From Bacillota bacterium (lineage in GTDB: Bacteria > Bacillota > Clostridia > Christensenellales > Pumilibacteraceae), in NCBI GenBank assembly GCA_009777485.1, contig WRLT01000006.1:53551-117550 (forward strand): 64,000 bases of DNA, in the 5' to 3' direction. Under the pieces are notes generated by a model. The model saw only the letters and a program-made list of their open reading frames with translations. It made no database searches and was not told the DNA's origin. Shown piece after piece: positions 25,618 to 33,803 of this stretch (position 1 is its first letter; the number at the start of each line of letters is the position of its first letter). Position numbers and translations under genes: made by a program.

Positions 25618-26672
25618 TATTTAACGCCTCCTATTTTAATGATTTCGGCTAAAACTTGTTCTGGCGAAGGGATTGTGCCGCCTGCTTTGCCGAAGAAATG
25701 TACAGGCTTTTTGCCTGCCGTTGCCAAACGGACATCTTCGACCATTTGGCCCATAGAACATTCGACCGTTAAAAAAGCTTTAACCTTTTGCGCGGCTTTT
25801 TCGATTGTACTAGACGGGAACGGCCAAAGCGTAATCGGGCGGATTAGCCCTACTTTAAGCCCTTGTGCGCGGGCTAGATTTACCGCACCTCTGCCTACAC
25901 GCGCCGAAATGCCAAACGCAACGATGCAAATATCGGCGTCTTCGGTTTGGTATTCCTCTACCCGCGTTTCGTTTTGCACTACGGTTTTGTAACGCTCGAA
26001 ACGCGAAACTACCGCAGATTCTAGCTGTTCGCACAGCAAAAATAAAGAGTTGATTACGTTGGGCTTGCGCTTGCCTTGCGTGCCTGTTGCTGCCCAGTCG
26101 GACGTGGGCAGCTTTGGTGCGGGGTATTTAAGTGCGACGGGCTCCATCATTTGTCCTAGTGTGCCGTCGCTTAAAATCATAACGGGCATGCGGTATTTTT
26201 CTGCTGCTGAAAAGCCCTCTACTGCCAAATCCGCCATTTCTTGTACGCTGGACGGCGCGAAAACAATCGTTTTGTAGTCGCCGTGCCCTCCGCCCTTGAC
26301 GCATTGAAAGTAGTCGGCTTGTGAGGGCTGGATAGTGCCTAAGCCCGGCCCGCCGCGCTGAATGTTTACAATAACGCAAGGCAAATCCGCGCCGCAAAGG
26401 TACGAAATACCCTCTGTTTTAAGCGAAATACCGGGACTGGATGAGGACGTCATTACCCTTTTGCCTGCGCCTGCCGCGCCGTATACCATGTTAATCGCGG
26501 AAATTTCGCTTTCGGCTTGCAAAAATACGCCGCCGATTTTAGGCATGCGCGCGCTCATATACGCGCCGATTTCGTTTTGCGGTGTAATCGGATAGCCGAA
26601 ATAATGACGGCAGCCCGCCATGATTGCGGCCTCCGCTACTGCTTCGTTTCCTTTCATCAATACTTTTTTCAT
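25617..26672 (-). CDS. vorB: 2-oxoacid:ferredoxin oxidoreductase, alpha subunit (VorB-like)
   Basis: 351 residues. Starts MKKVLMKGNEAVAEAA and carries YFGYPITPQNEI near 25-36 and SSSSPGISLKTEG near 77-89, standard for the alpha subunit of the 2-oxoisovalerate/2-oxoglutarate class. Similarity and the neighbouring aminotransferase favour branched-chain 2-oxoacids (VOR), but aromatic or 2-oxoglutarate specificity cannot be excluded. It follows the small ferredoxin subunit by 18 bp. Confidence 0.9.
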   Translation of the reverse strand: MKKVLMKGNEAVAEAAIMAGCRHYFGYPITPQNEIGAYMSARMPKIGGVFLQAESEISAINMVYGAAGAGKRVMTSSSSPGISLKTEGISYLCGADLPCVIVNIQRGGPGLGTIQPSQADYFQCVKGGGHGDYKTIVFAPSSVQEMADLAVEGFSAAEKYRMPVMILSDGTLGQMMEPVALKYPAPKLPTSDWAATGTQGKRKPNVINSLFLLCEQLESAVVSRFERYKTVVQNETRVEEYQTEDADICIVAFGISARVGRGAVNLARAQGLKVGLIRPITLWPFPSSTIEKAAQKVKAFLTVECSMGQMVEDVRLATAGKKPVHFFGKAGGTIPSPEQVLAEIIKIGGVK

Positions 26673-26690
26673 GTATAATTTTTTCTCCTT

Positions 26691-26897
26691 TTATTTCTCT
26701 ACGGTGATGACTGTATCGGGGCAAATCAACGCGCAAAACGCACAGCCGATACATTTATCCATTTCGGTTACTTGCGCGGGCTGATAGCCTTTTTTAGAAA
26801 GGCTTGTTTTGTCTATGCTGATGATTTTTTTAGGACAAACCCCGATGCACAGCGAACAGCCTTTACATAAATCTTTGTTGATGGTTACTTTTGCCAT
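26691..26897 (-). CDS. 2-oxoacid:ferredoxin oxidoreductase, delta (2[4Fe-4S] ferredoxin) subunit
   Basis: 68 residues with two complete CxxCxxCxxxC motifs: CKGCSLCIGVCP and CIGCAFCALICP. Each binds a [4Fe-4S] cluster and passes electrons from the thiamine site to free ferredoxin. An open frame continues upstream into the T-box, but the ATG at 26897-26895 (MAKVTINKDLCKGC) is the family start, with GGAG 12 nt before it. First gene of the operon. Confidence 0.93.
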   Translation of the reverse strand: MAKVTINKDLCKGCSLCIGVCPKKIISIDKTSLSKKGYQPAQVTEMDKCIGCAFCALICPDTVITVEK

Positions 26898-26934
26898 AGC
26901 TTGTTTAAACTCCTTTTTTCTTGTTGTTTGGGCA

Positions 26935-27190
26935 CAAAAAAACGCCCCTTGCAAAAATCTTGAAGGGACGATTGAAAACCGCGGTACCACCCATCTTGAC
27001 GCAAAAACTGCGTCCGCTTTAACGGTTTATTAACGGTAACCGACCGAGTACGCTTAATGGGCTTTTTACAGCCGTTAGGCAACCTGCTAGGAAGGGAGAA
27101 ATTCGTTGCGCTTATGTCCCGTCTTGCACCAACCGACGGCTCTCTAAGGCATAGCTCTCAACGGACTTATGTCTTCCATTATCGCATTTA
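26935..27190 (-). promoter_or_regulatory. T-box riboswitch of the 2-oxoacid oxidoreductase operon
   Basis: On the minus strand the T-box sequence GGGTGGTACCGCGG lies at 26993-26980. The terminator CGTCCCTT/AAGGGGCG plus seven Ts lies at 26970-26935. Stem I runs from about 27178 to 27099 with base GGAAG/CTTCC and the conserved distal part AGAGAGCCG...GGTTGGTGCAAGACGG. The specifier strand reads GAATTTCTCC. Either CUC (Leu) or UUC (Phe) could be the codon; I cannot decide by eye. Uncharged tRNA of that kind should switch the operon on. Confidence 0.93.
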
Positions 27191-27197
27191 TGTATGT

Positions 27198-27227
27198 ATA
27201 ATAACATGGTTGCGATTTTACTGTCAA
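27198..27227 (-). promoter_or_regulatory. Promoter of the T-box operon
   Basis: TTGACA, 18 bp, TATTAT on the minus strand, placing the start just ahead of stem I. Confidence 0.75.
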
Positions 27228-27284
27228 GCGTTTTTAGGTAATATTTTTTTGGTTGCGCCTTATCCGATTGGAAAGTCTTGCGTT

Positions 27285-27520
27285 AATGGAGAATGGTAAT
27301 TTTCATTTTAATGCCTTAGCCGCAGAAAAATTCCCCTCTTTGAGGGGTGGCAACGAAGTTGACGGGGTGGAAAGGGGTTTTTCTTGCCGCACCGTCTAAT
27401 TGGAGGGATAGGCTTTTCTTTCCACCCCGTCCGCTGACGCGTCCACCCCTCAAGAGGGGAATTTTTTAACGGTCTGTTTTTGTAGGACAATCAATGGGGG
27501 GAATTTTTTAGCGGATTTCT
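27285..27520. repeat. Dispersed CCACCCC-type repeat, copy 4 (full inverted form)
   Basis: Both arms are present: AAAAATTCCCCTCTTTGAGG then GGTGG...ACGGGGTGGAAAG on the left, CTTTCCACCCCGTCC...CCACCCCTCAAGAGGGG and AATTTTTTAACGG on the right (about 27343-27472). The centre carries a GTCTAATTGGAGGGATAGGC module. An AATGGAGAATGG motif precedes the left arm. No gene seen. Confidence 0.75.
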
Positions 27521-27524
27521 ACGG

Positions 27525-27660
27525 CAATAATAAAAAAAGTACAGCGTTACAACTGCACTTTTTTCTTGCTTCGGGCTTACAACGTGCTATCCCAGTTAAG
27601 TCCGCGCCACTATTATGGAATTCTCCGTACTACTCACCTATCAAAGCAATAACAAAAATA
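27525..27660 (-). ncRNA. Unassigned structured region with terminator-like hairpin
   Basis: Between two repeat copies there is about 130 bp of unrelated sequence. On the minus strand it ends in AAAAAAGTGCAG/CTGTACTTTTTTT, a terminator-type hairpin with one mismatch at 27536-27569. Upstream of that a CGGACTTA/TAAGCCCG helix encloses CTGGGATAGCACG. It looks like an RNA gene or the remains of a leader. I could not match it to a known family; a T-box was considered and rejected. Confidence 0.35.
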
Positions 27661-27663
27661 AGC

Positions 27664-27765
27664 ATTTCTTTCCACCCCGTCTGATTGGGAGTATAGGCTT
27701 TTCTTTCCACCCCGTCCGCTGACGCGTCCACCCCTCAAGAGGGGAATTTTTTTGCGGATAATTAT
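27664..27765. repeat. Dispersed CCACCCC-type repeat, copy 5
   Basis: CTTTCCACCCCGTCTGATTGG, GAGTATAGGC, CTTTCCACCCCGTCCGCTGA, CGCGTCCACCCCTC, AAGAGGGGAATTTTTTTGCGG in order. Sequence is almost identical to parts of copies 1, 3 and 4. Confidence 0.75.
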
Positions 27766-27846
27766 TCGCTTAATTACGCGAAGTGCAGATTGATGTAATT
27801 TAAAATAGTATAATGGTTTTATTGAATAAAATTAAGGAGTTTTATT

Positions 27847-28116
27847 ATGAAAAAGCCTATTTGCAACAACTGCTATCATTACACCGCTTACTATAATCAA
27901 AGGTCGTTTGATTATGTAAGAATGAAACACGGTGCTTGTTCTAAGCATAAAGTGCCTAAAAGGGATAGCGAAACATGCGAACATTTTAAATGCAATCAAC
28001 AAAAAATGCAAATAAGAGAAGAAGCAAGATTAAGGCACTTAGACGATGCCCTAGTTTCTATAAACGATATCGCTAAAATTTTAAGAGAACAATATGCTAA
28101 TCTGCAAGAGGACTAG
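27847..28116 (+). CDS. Small Cys/His-rich protein
   Basis: 89 residues. The first half has CNNCYHYTAYY, a KHGACSKH motif and a CEHFKC motif, spacing suited to one structural zinc site. The second half is a charged helix (IREEARLRHLDDALVSI). AAGGAG stands 8 nt before the ATG. Not recognised beyond that. It converges with the next gene and overlaps its stop by 4 bp. Confidence 0.7.
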   Translation: MKKPICNNCYHYTAYYNQRSFDYVRMKHGACSKHKVPKRDSETCEHFKCNQQKMQIREEARLRHLDDALVSINDIAKILREQYANLQED

Positions 28117-28703
28117 TTAAGTTTTATAAGCGGTATGGACATTAGTGTGGCGACTTGTTGGGCGTAGGGGGTGCTGTCGGCAACGATTGCTTGGGTGGTT
28201 TCTGCGCCTAGATTAGAGTTGTTTAGTACGGCGGTGAAGTTGATTTTTGCCGATTTTTCGATTTCGCGCAGGATTTCTACGGTATCGGGGGCGGTTTGGG
28301 TAAGCGGGCGGTACATATTGATTACCGCAAGCATTTCGTAATTATTTTCTTCTTTGATAGCTTTTGAAAGCCGCCCTAATACCAACGCGCCGCGCTCGTC
28401 GCCGCCGATGTCTAGCACGAAACGCGCCGTGCGGTCGTTGACAATTGTGTAAATTTCGCGCGGCAGTGCGGGAAAATCTAAATTAGAGTTTGCATACGCC
28501 GAACAAATTACCTCTACACCACCCGCTTTAAGTTGGTCTGCGTGGTCGGCGGAACGGAAATACGGGTTGACGATGTCTAAGTCCGCTAAAACAACCCTCT
28601 GCTGTTGCTGCTTGGCAAGGCGCAGGGCGTGCGCAACCGCAACGGTGCTTTTTCCGCTGCCGTAATGTCCGCAAATAATGGTAATACGTTTTTTGTCTAA
28701 CAT
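28113..28703 (-). CDS. P-loop ATPase, CobQ/MinD-like
   Basis: 196 residues. Walker A GHYGSGKSTVAV at about 12-23 and a DLDIVNPYFRS motif near 42 of the SIMIBI (MinD/CobQ-like) class, then VLDIGGDERGA near 95. No membrane-targeting helix is obvious. It lies 3 bp downstream of the HTH-cupin-ligase gene, so probably in its operon. Related ATPases are often found beside 2-oxoacid oxidoreductase genes in Clostridia; its role is unknown. Confidence 0.75.
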   Translation of the reverse strand: MLDKKRITIICGHYGSGKSTVAVAHALRLAKQQQQRVVLADLDIVNPYFRSADHADQLKAGGVEVICSAYANSNLDFPALPREIYTIVNDRTARFVLDIGGDERGALVLGRLSKAIKEENNYEMLAVINMYRPLTQTAPDTVEILREIEKSAKINFTAVLNNSNLGAETTQAIVADSTPYAQQVATLMSIPLIKLN

Positions 28704-28706
28704 AAT

Positions 28707-30977
28707 TTATAGCTTATTCCGTTGAATTTTACCGCTGATGGTTTTGGGCAGTTCGTCTTTAAATACTACGATGCGCGGATATTTGTACGGCGCGGTTTTT
28801 TGTTTTACGTAGTCTTGAATTTCTTTTTTTAATTTGTCGCTGGGCTTTGTATCCTTAGTTAAAACAACGCTTGCTTTAACCACCTGCCCGCGCTCGGGGT
28901 CGGGCTCGGCCGATACGCCGCATTCTAATACGTAGGGCAGCTCCATGATAACCGATTCTATTTCGAACGGTCCGATACGGTAGCCCGACGATTTTATTAC
29001 ATCGTCTATGCGGCTGACGTACCATAAAAATCCGTCCTCGTCGCGCCACGCAATATCGCCTGTGCAGTAATAATTGCCGCGCAATACCCTTTTATTCGCC
29101 TCGTCGTCGTTGTAGTAGCCCGTAAATAAGCCGCAGGGCCTGCCTTTATCTATGCGGATACATACCTCGCCGCTTGCGCCCGCGCCTACCTCGTTGCCGT
29201 CTGCGTCTAACAAGGCGATATCGTACAGCGGGACGGGTTTGCCCATAGACCCTACCTTGTAGCCCTCGCCCGCAAGGTTGGCAATCATTAGCGTGGTTTC
29301 GGTTTGACCGAAGCCCTCCATAATTTTAATGCCCGTTTTTTCTTGGAACTTGTTAAATACTTCGGGGTTTAATGCCTCGCCTGCCGTAACCATATGCCTA
29401 AGAGAAGAAAGGTCGTAATCGGATAAATCCTCTTTAATCATTAAGCGCAGCATGGTGGGCGGCGCGCAAAAGGTGGCGATTTTGTATTTTTTAAACATGG
29501 AAAGAATTTCCGCCGCGTCGAACTTTTGTAAATCGTATACAAAAATCGTGCTTTCGCACATCCATTCGCCGTACAATTTACCCCAAAAGGATTTTGCCCA
29601 GCCTGTGTCGGAAATGGTTAGGTGGACGTCGCCTGGCCGCGAACAGTGCCAGTACTTGGCGGTATGGTAATGCCCTAGCGGATACGTGTGGTTATGCACG
29701 GTAAGCTTAGGATAGCCTGTGGTGCCAGAGGTAAAATACATAAATAAGGTGTCGCTGCCGCAGGGTGCGTCTGAGGTGCGCGTGTAAACATCGGAGAAAA
29801 GCTTTAGCTCGTTGTCGAAATTATGCCAGCCCTCAAAATCCGCCCCGCCTACGGAGATTTTGGTTTTTAAGCTAGGGCTTTCGGCCTGCGCCGCGTCTAT
29901 GCGCGAAGGAAAGCCGTCATCTTGAGTGCAAATAACGGCAGAAATTCCTGCCGCATTAAAGCGGTATACTAAATCGCGCTCTTTAAGTAAGTGCGTAGCG
30001 GGGATAGCGATTGCGCCTAATTTGTGCAGCGCAAGAATGGCAAACCAAAATTGGTGGTGGCGTTTAAGCACCAGCATAACCTTGTCGCCTTTTTTTATGC
30101 CTAACGATTTAAAATAGTTGGCGCATTGGGCAGAATAGCGCATCATATCTTGAAAGGTGAAAATGCGTTCGGTTTTATCCTTGCCGATATGAATCATGGC
30201 AGGCTCGTTAGGTTTTTGCTTGCCCAAACCGTCTACGATGTCAAAGGCAAAGTTAAACTGCGCGGTATTTTTAAAGGAGATTTTTTTAAGCGAACCTTTT
30301 TCGTCCTCTATGGCCGAAACAAATTTATCGGATATCAGCTTAGAGTCGGTTGCGTGCGCGGCGGATGAGGCTGTGTGCGCGCTTTTTTTCTCTTCTTCCT
30401 CGCCCGACAAAACTACTGCCAAAAAGGTGCAGTCTGCGCCGTCGGCGGCAATCATGCCGTGCGGCGTAGAGCTGTTGTAGATGATGCTGTCGCCGGGGAG
30501 TAGTTCTTCGATATGCTCGCCGATTTTAATTTTAAGCTTGCCGCTTAACACATAGTCAAACTCTTGCCCGCCGTGCACGGATAGCGGAATAGGCTTTTTT
30601 TGCGCGGCTTCGGAGTAGGTGTAGGTAACGTGGTAGGGCTGCGCTAAGCGCGAACGGAAACGCGGCACTAAGCTGTTGATTTCTATGCCGTTTTCTTTTG
30701 CCGTTACCCTGCCCGCGCCTTTGCGCGTTATAGAATAGTTGGTTAGCTTTGCTGTGCTGTAACCTTCTAGCAAATCGTTTATGCCTACGCCTAACGCTAA
30801 CGCGCAGTTATGTATAAATGAAAACGGCAAATCGGTTTTTCCGTTTTCGTATTGGGTGTACAGCGTAGCGGCAATGCGCAGCTTTTGTGCCATTTGCGCA
30901 ACGGTATAGCCTGCGATTTGGCGCATTTCTTTAATGCGCACTGCTATTTCAAGCAGCTTTTCTTTGGGTGTTTCCAA
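28707..30977 (-). CDS. Fusion of XRE-type HTH, cupin sensor and AMP-forming acyl-CoA ligase
   Basis: 756 residues joining what are usually separate proteins. Residues about 10-65 are an XRE helix-turn-helix (YTVAQMAQKLRIAATLYTQYE). Residues 110-195 are a cupin (HGGQEFDYVLSGKLKIKIGE, LLPGDSIIYNSSTPHG). From about 240 to the end is an acetyl/medium-chain acyl-CoA synthetase with FTSGTTGYPK near 410, GFGQTET near 550, and SGKIQRNKL at the C-terminus. The start is TTG, supported by AGGAG 7 nt upstream. It may sense an acid or its CoA ester and both regulate and activate it. Whether it binds DNA is untested. Confidence 0.88.
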   Translation of the reverse strand: METPKEKLLEIAVRIKEMRQIAGYTVAQMAQKLRIAATLYTQYENGKTDLPFSFIHNCALALGVGINDLLEGYSTAKLTNYSITRKGAGRVTAKENGIEINSLVPRFRSRLAQPYHVTYTYSEAAQKKPIPLSVHGGQEFDYVLSGKLKIKIGEHIEELLPGDSIIYNSSTPHGMIAADGADCTFLAVVLSGEEEEKKSAHTASSAAHATDSKLISDKFVSAIEDEKGSLKKISFKNTAQFNFAFDIVDGLGKQKPNEPAMIHIGKDKTERIFTFQDMMRYSAQCANYFKSLGIKKGDKVMLVLKRHHQFWFAILALHKLGAIAIPATHLLKERDLVYRFNAAGISAVICTQDDGFPSRIDAAQAESPSLKTKISVGGADFEGWHNFDNELKLFSDVYTRTSDAPCGSDTLFMYFTSGTTGYPKLTVHNHTYPLGHYHTAKYWHCSRPGDVHLTISDTGWAKSFWGKLYGEWMCESTIFVYDLQKFDAAEILSMFKKYKIATFCAPPTMLRLMIKEDLSDYDLSSLRHMVTAGEALNPEVFNKFQEKTGIKIMEGFGQTETTLMIANLAGEGYKVGSMGKPVPLYDIALLDADGNEVGAGASGEVCIRIDKGRPCGLFTGYYNDDEANKRVLRGNYYCTGDIAWRDEDGFLWYVSRIDDVIKSSGYRIGPFEIESVIMELPYVLECGVSAEPDPERGQVVKASVVLTKDTKPSDKLKKEIQDYVKQKTAPYKYPRIVVFKDELPKTISGKIQRNKL

Positions 30978-31049
30978 CAGTATTCTCCTGCATAAAAAAT
31001 TTTTGTGTGTTAGTAGTGTACACGATTAGGCGGTATTTTGTCAATTCTT

Positions 31050-31304
31050 TTAGCGGGTTTTTCTTAACCTTAGCTTGTGAAACAGCGTGTAGGCGGCAGC
31101 GGTTAGCAGTAAGGCGGCGTGCAGCGCGATTAACACATAAAGGGACGTTATAAACTGCGTGGAGGGAAATGCGGCTGCAACAAATGCGCCGTTGTCTTTG
31201 TACTGGTAAACACTTTGGGCAAACAACGCGAAAAATATGATGTCTAGCAACAGTAAAATTGCACTTAAAGCAATTAAAACCCTTATAAACGGGCTTTTTT
31301 TCAT
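31050..31304 (-). CDS. Small membrane protein
   Basis: 84 residues with two membrane segments (about 7-27 and 49-73) and a basic end (KLRLRKTR). The ATG at 31304 with AGGAGG at 10 nt is chosen over an upstream start within the ribosome site of the gene. Last gene of the helicase/coiled-coil/beta-helix cluster, 17 bp after its neighbour. Function unknown. Confidence 0.6.
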   Translation of the reverse strand: MKKSPFIRVLIALSAILLLLDIIFFALFAQSVYQYKDNGAFVAAAFPSTQFITSLYVLIALHAALLLTAAAYTLFHKLRLRKTR

Positions 31305-31321
31305 AACGCTCTGCCCTCCTT

Positions 31322-33076
31322 TTAACTTATATTCCAAAATACGGGCGTATCGGCTAGTGCTTCTACGCTGTCAACGCCTTGTGTAACCACAAAATTCTCT
31401 CCGTACACGTCGCCGCTGGTCGGGATTAACTCGTCGCGTAGTTGTCCTAAGTTATCTACATAGGCGAAGTATAATACGGCAACGCCGAAATGCGTATTGT
31501 GGCGAAAGACGTAATAGTTATCCTCGATTAGCGCATACGAATAAAACAAGTCGTCAGACGGTTCGTAGAATACCTCTGCGCAGGACGCAATGCCGCCCGT
31601 AATGTTGAGTTGGTTTTCTGCGGAATTAGTATTTATAAACGATGCCGCCGAAAAATTTTGCGTGATTTCTCCGTTTATCACCCACGCGGTTATGCCTCCT
31701 AAAAAGGTAACGGCTTGTAATTCGGTTTCGGCACGTATGGTAATTTCGGGCGTGCCGCAATTTTTGATAACGCCGTTGCCTACGTTTACCGCGGCAATTC
31801 CTCCTACGTAAATATGGCCTGCTACGGATTTTGCGGCTAGTCCGCCTAAGCTTGCACTGCGCACAATACTGCCCGAATTTCTAGCCGCGATACCGCCGAT
31901 TAGAATAGATGTTTCGTCTTGTAGAGAGGCAATTTCTGCAAAAAGACCCGCTTGGTTTACCGTGTTTTCGATTGTGCCGGAGTTGAAAACGGCGATACCG
32001 CCAACTAGCAATTCTTGTGTATTTGATTCGGAAAAAAGCGTAATTTCGGCATTATTTAAGCTGTTTGTAATAAGCCCGCGATTATAAACCACAAAGCCTG
32101 CAGCGCCTACGAACAACGGCCCGTCCTCTACTACGGTAAGCTGCGCATTTTGCGCCGTTACGGTAACAGCAGAAATTACGCCCAAATTTACGCGTGCTAA
32201 AAAGGCAAAATCCTGCGTTAGGGTTGAATCAAAATCCTGCGTTAGGGTTATAGACAAATTTTCGCGGATTACAAGTTTGACGTTTGCTATTTGACCGCGT
32301 ACGGTGTTAAAAATAGGCTGCGTGCCGCTTGAAAAAATCGTGTGTCCGCCGCCGTCAAGATGCGCATTCGTCAAGTGGAATGGCAAAAAGCTGTCGGGTA
32401 AAATTATATCTGCGCCTAAACGGTAATGTACTGGGGGGCCGTGGACGTTGCCCTCTCCGATCATCTGCAACTGCTTACCGTTTTTAATGATATAGGGCCT
32501 GCTTTCGGTGCCTATGCCGATTTGCGTATAGATAACGGGCAGCAAGGAGGCAAAAAGTATTATACACGCGGCAAGCGCGGCGATAAAGCCGAATATTCGG
32601 TTATCGAAAGTTGTGGGGCGTTCTGCGGCGGTTTTAAGTGCGCCGTTTTCGATTTTGGCGGTTTTTCTGCGCGATGCGTATGCGGTGAGTACCGCGCCGC
32701 GCATAGTTTCGTTAGGGGCAAGCAACGAAAACTTTTGCTTTAAATAGGCGGTTTCGCGCGTTAAAGCTAACATTTCGGCGGGCGTTACCGTGCTTTCGCT
32801 GTTGTAACGGCGCAAGGCGGTGCCGACATAACTTTTAAACCTTTTATACGCGTCCGCAGGCTCGTTTGTTTTTTTATAAGCCGTAATCGATACAAGGAGG
32901 TTTTCGTACATTTTGGCAATGTTTTTTGCGCGGTACAGATAGATTAGCGATAACAGCGGAAACCTGCCAAAGCTTAATGCAAGCAGCTTTTCTTTATTTC
33001 CGACAAGCGCGGAAAAGCTGCGCACATCGTCGGCGCGCACAGCTTTTAGTATGTTGTTTTCGGTTGCGTTAAGCAT
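31322..33076 (-). CDS. Membrane-anchored protein with GLUG-like beta-helix repeats
   Basis: 584 residues. A helical cytoplasmic part (1-155) precedes one membrane segment at about 163-187 (FIAALAACIILFASLL). Outside, at least four repeats of the form GGIAxxNxGxIxxxxx (GGIAVFNSGTIENTV, GGIAARNSGSIVRSA, GGIAAVNVGNGVIKN, GGITAWVINGEITQN) indicate a GLUG-type right-handed beta-helix. Such folds are common in surface adhesins and polysaccharide-interacting proteins. Encoded directly after, without a gap, a coiled-coil protein and helicase, which is an odd pairing. Confidence 0.7.
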   Translation of the reverse strand: MLNATENNILKAVRADDVRSFSALVGNKEKLLALSFGRFPLLSLIYLYRAKNIAKMYENLLVSITAYKKTNEPADAYKRFKSYVGTALRRYNSESTVTPAEMLALTRETAYLKQKFSLLAPNETMRGAVLTAYASRRKTAKIENGALKTAAERPTTFDNRIFGFIAALAACIILFASLLPVIYTQIGIGTESRPYIIKNGKQLQMIGEGNVHGPPVHYRLGADIILPDSFLPFHLTNAHLDGGGHTIFSSGTQPIFNTVRGQIANVKLVIRENLSITLTQDFDSTLTQDFAFLARVNLGVISAVTVTAQNAQLTVVEDGPLFVGAAGFVVYNRGLITNSLNNAEITLFSESNTQELLVGGIAVFNSGTIENTVNQAGLFAEIASLQDETSILIGGIAARNSGSIVRSASLGGLAAKSVAGHIYVGGIAAVNVGNGVIKNCGTPEITIRAETELQAVTFLGGITAWVINGEITQNFSAASFINTNSAENQLNITGGIASCAEVFYEPSDDLFYSYALIEDNYYVFRHNTHFGVAVLYFAYVDNLGQLRDELIPTSGDVYGENFVVTQGVDSVEALADTPVFWNIS

Positions 33077-33790
33077 TTAGTTTTTTATCTTTACCCTTCT
33101 TGTTTCCGCCCAGCGGTCTAAAATCTCAAACAGGTACGCCTCGTTTACGTCCTCTTTTTCTATGAGTTTTTGCAAAAATTGCTCGCTTGCCCCGTAGCTT
33201 TGCATAAGCTTTTCTAGGCTTGCATTTTCGTCTGTGCGTGCTTTTACCAGTTGGTCTATGCCGCCCTTGATAGCATCTAGCGTTTCACGGCTGCCCATAA
33301 GCGTATCCGCAACATCTTTGTTGATAAACTCGCTAACCTTTTTAACGTCGCGGTTGTAGCTTTCTAAGGCGGATTGCAATTCTTTAAGGTTGTAGCTTTT
33401 GGTTTTTTCTTCTAATAAGGTGTCTAAGCGGGCAATTTGCGCCTCTGCGCGTCCTTCGATATCTAAAACCGCGCCTAAACGCTCTTCTATTTTGCTAAAC
33501 AGCGCGACCATAGAACCTACTTCGGAGGCGTAGGTGTGCGCGGATTTAGCCAGTTGGTCAATCCGTCCCGATAAATCGGCAGCTTTTCCTGCTTGTCCCG
33601 ACATTTGTTTAAAGATTTCTTCTAGCTTTGCTTTTAAATCGCCGCCAAAGGATGCGTTTAGTTTTTCTACGTTTTCGCGCATGGAATCGTAGGTGTTGGT
33701 AAAATCCGCAAGATTTTTTTGTATCGGCGCAAGTAAGTCGCGATACCCCTTAAAGCTTTCGATTAGGGCTTTCATTTGATTGCTTTCCAT
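33077..33790 (-). CDS. Coiled-coil protein of the helicase cluster
   Basis: 237 residues, almost wholly helical with heptad-like patterns and few aromatic residues, resembling methyl-accepting or SMC-like coiled coils (MSGQAGKAADLSGRIDQLAK, LEGYNRDV-type heptads). No membrane segment or signal. It sits 13 bp after the helicase and directly before the surface protein gene, so could link the two as a scaffold. Not recognised as a named family. Confidence 0.6.
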   Translation of the reverse strand: MESNQMKALIESFKGYRDLLAPIQKNLADFTNTYDSMRENVEKLNASFGGDLKAKLEEIFKQMSGQAGKAADLSGRIDQLAKSAHTYASEVGSMVALFSKIEERLGAVLDIEGRAEAQIARLDTLLEEKTKSYNLKELQSALESYNRDVKKVSEFINKDVADTLMGSRETLDAIKGGIDQLVKARTDENASLEKLMQSYGASEQFLQKLIEKEDVNEAYLFEILDRWAETRRVKIKN

Positions 33791-33803
33791 AAAGTTTTTC
33801 TCC

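Noticed and set aside
26885..27082. Open frame within the T-box leader
   Set aside because: Lies over stem and terminator elements; the sequence is explained by the riboswitch.
27525..27660. Second T-box leader
   Set aside because: Too short, no GGTGGNACCGCG sequence (best is CTGGGATAGCACG), no stem I, and the helix geometry does not fit an antiterminator.
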